A DNA stretch of 6,610 nucleotides from Hydrogenophaga sp. (GTDB taxonomy: Bacteria > Pseudomonadota > Gammaproteobacteria > Burkholderiales > Burkholderiaceae_C). Location of the stretch: positions 1-6,610 of the forward strand of contig JAUXXN010000352.1 in the NCBI GenBank assembly GCA_030684755.1, written 5' to 3'. This document shows positions 5,938 through 6,610 of this stretch, piece after piece. How positions within the stretch are numbered: the first letter of the stretch is position 1; each line of letters begins with the position of its first letter. Position numbers and translations under genes: made by a program. Below the pieces are notes generated by a model. That model was not told the DNA's origin. It worked only from the letters and a program-made list of their open reading frames with translations, and did not search any database.

Positions 5938-6610
5938 TTAGAAGTCGTGGCGAACGCCAACGGCAAAGCGCTGGGTGTCAACCTGCTTCACGCCCGCGCC
6001 AGTTTTACGCTCGTTGGTGCGGTAGCCAGCGTACATACGGGTGCGCTTGGAAAGGCTGTAGGTGGCACCCAGTGCAAAACCATTGGCCTTCAAGGTTGTT
6101 GCAGTACCTACTTCGGTTTCGCTGGTAGCGTAGCCAGCCGACAGGCTGACTGCACCCATCGGCACGGTCACGCCAATCGAGAATTCGGAATCATCGCCTG
6201 CAGCAGCGGTTGAGCCATCACGCATGTTGTAGCCTGCAGAAATGCTGGCCACGCCCAGGTTGTAAGAACCGGCCAAGGTGGTGTATTTGTTTTTCGTCTT
6301 TTCGTCCTGGAAACCCAGGGCAACATTCATTGGACCGGCCTTGTAGCCCACCATGAAGCCGGCCAGAGTGTCTTTGGCGCCAGCAGTTTGCTCAAAGGCG
6401 TAGTTCATACCACCGTACACGCCGCCCATCGAGGGCAGGTCGTAGCGCAACATTTTGGCGAAGCGGCTACCGAAGTCGCCGCCGGAGCTGAAAACACCGT
6501 TGGAGGCCGCTGTGAACGACGAGTCAAACACGTCGCTGCTGAAAGCCAGGCCACGGACATCGTCCAGCACCGTGGTCATGCGACCAGCACGGATTTGGCC
6601 GAATCCACCC
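5938..6610 (-). CDS. General outer-membrane porin, N-terminus beyond the window
   Basis: About 223 C-terminal residues are visible; the frame stays open past the internal Met at 6579 to the right edge, beginning GGFGQIRAGRM. The gene is therefore cut by the window and 6579 is not its start. The protein is a trimeric beta-barrel porin of the Burkholderiales Gram-negative porin type (family usually 320-400 aa), which lets small hydrophilic solutes cross the outer membrane. Evidence includes alternating amphipathic strands such as VGYKAGPMNVALGF and VSLSAGYATS, Gly/Ser/Thr-rich loops, the late strand RTRMYAGYRTNE, and a last strand RFAVGVRHDF ending in Phe, the usual signal for barrel assembly. 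The stretch near GRMTTVLDDVRG is the typical region leading to the constriction loop. It converges on the operon and has its own terminators. The signal peptide and promoter lie outside the window. Confidence 0.93.
   Translation of the reverse strand, partial: GGFGQIRAGRMTTVLDDVRGLAFSSDVFDSSFTAASNGVFSSGGDFGSRFAKMLRYDLPSMGGVYGGMNYAFEQTAGAKDTLAGFMVGYKAGPMNVALGFQDEKTKNKYTTLAGSYNLGVASISAGYNMRDGSTAAAGDDSEFSIGVTVPMGAVSLSAGYATSETEVGTATTLKANGFALGATYSLSKRTRMYAGYRTNERKTGAGVKQVDTQRFAVGVRHDF

Noticed and set aside
5853..6213. Plus-strand open frames across the porin end (91 and 88 aa)
   Set aside because: They run antisense to the porin, whose barrel strands and terminal Phe are clear, and they cross its terminator.
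1..6610. CRISPR arrays, tRNA or rRNA genes, insertion sequences, prophage attachment sites
   Set aside because: I saw no regularly spaced repeats, no tRNA or rRNA-like segments, no transposase fragments and no terminal inverted repeats of an insertion sequence. This check was by eye only.

Overview
The window looks like a chromosomal segment of a betaproteobacterium, most likely order Burkholderiales, family Comamonadaceae. Three things suggest this: GC-rich genes with strong G/C preference at third codon positions; a partial outer-membrane porin of the Burkholderiales general-porin type ending in RHDF; and a MaoC-phosphotransacetylase fusion of a kind common in that order. The assignment is an inference from protein style, not from a marker gene.

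Layout. Positions 1-124 may hold the 5' part of a minus-strand reading frame running off the left edge (weak). A small minus-strand gene follows (139-432, 97 aa, function unknown). A compact divergent control region (433-685) holds a 17-bp perfect palindrome, a plausible minus-strand promoter and a weaker plus-strand promoter. A three-gene plus-strand operon fills 686-5744: (1) a 646-aa protein with an uncharacterised N-terminal region of about 430 residues and a C-terminal PhoU-like/DUF47-type helical domain; (2) a 556-aa pyruvate,phosphate dikinase (PPDK)-like protein that keeps the ATP-binding and phosphohistidine domains but lacks the PEP/pyruvate-binding barrel; (3) a 471-aa MaoC hydratase-phosphate acetyl/butyryltransferase fusion. 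Genes 1 and 2 overlap by ATGA; genes 2 and 3 are 35 bp apart. The convergent spacer 5745-5937 carries two strong hairpins, both with U-tracts in the minus-strand direction. A general porin gene (5938-6610, minus) runs off the right edge without its N-terminus.

How the genes may work together. All three operon proteins touch phosphate or phosphoryl chemistry: a PhoU/DUF47-like module (phosphate-transport regulation in known relatives), an ATP-dependent histidine-phosphorylating enzyme without its usual acceptor domain, and an acyl-CoA/acyl-phosphate interconverting enzyme joined to a hydratase. The tight operon suggests one physiological unit linking phosphate or energy state to acyl-CoA metabolism. 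No acetate kinase gene follows the phosphotransacetylase. The function of the unit is not known to me, and it is the most interesting content of the window.
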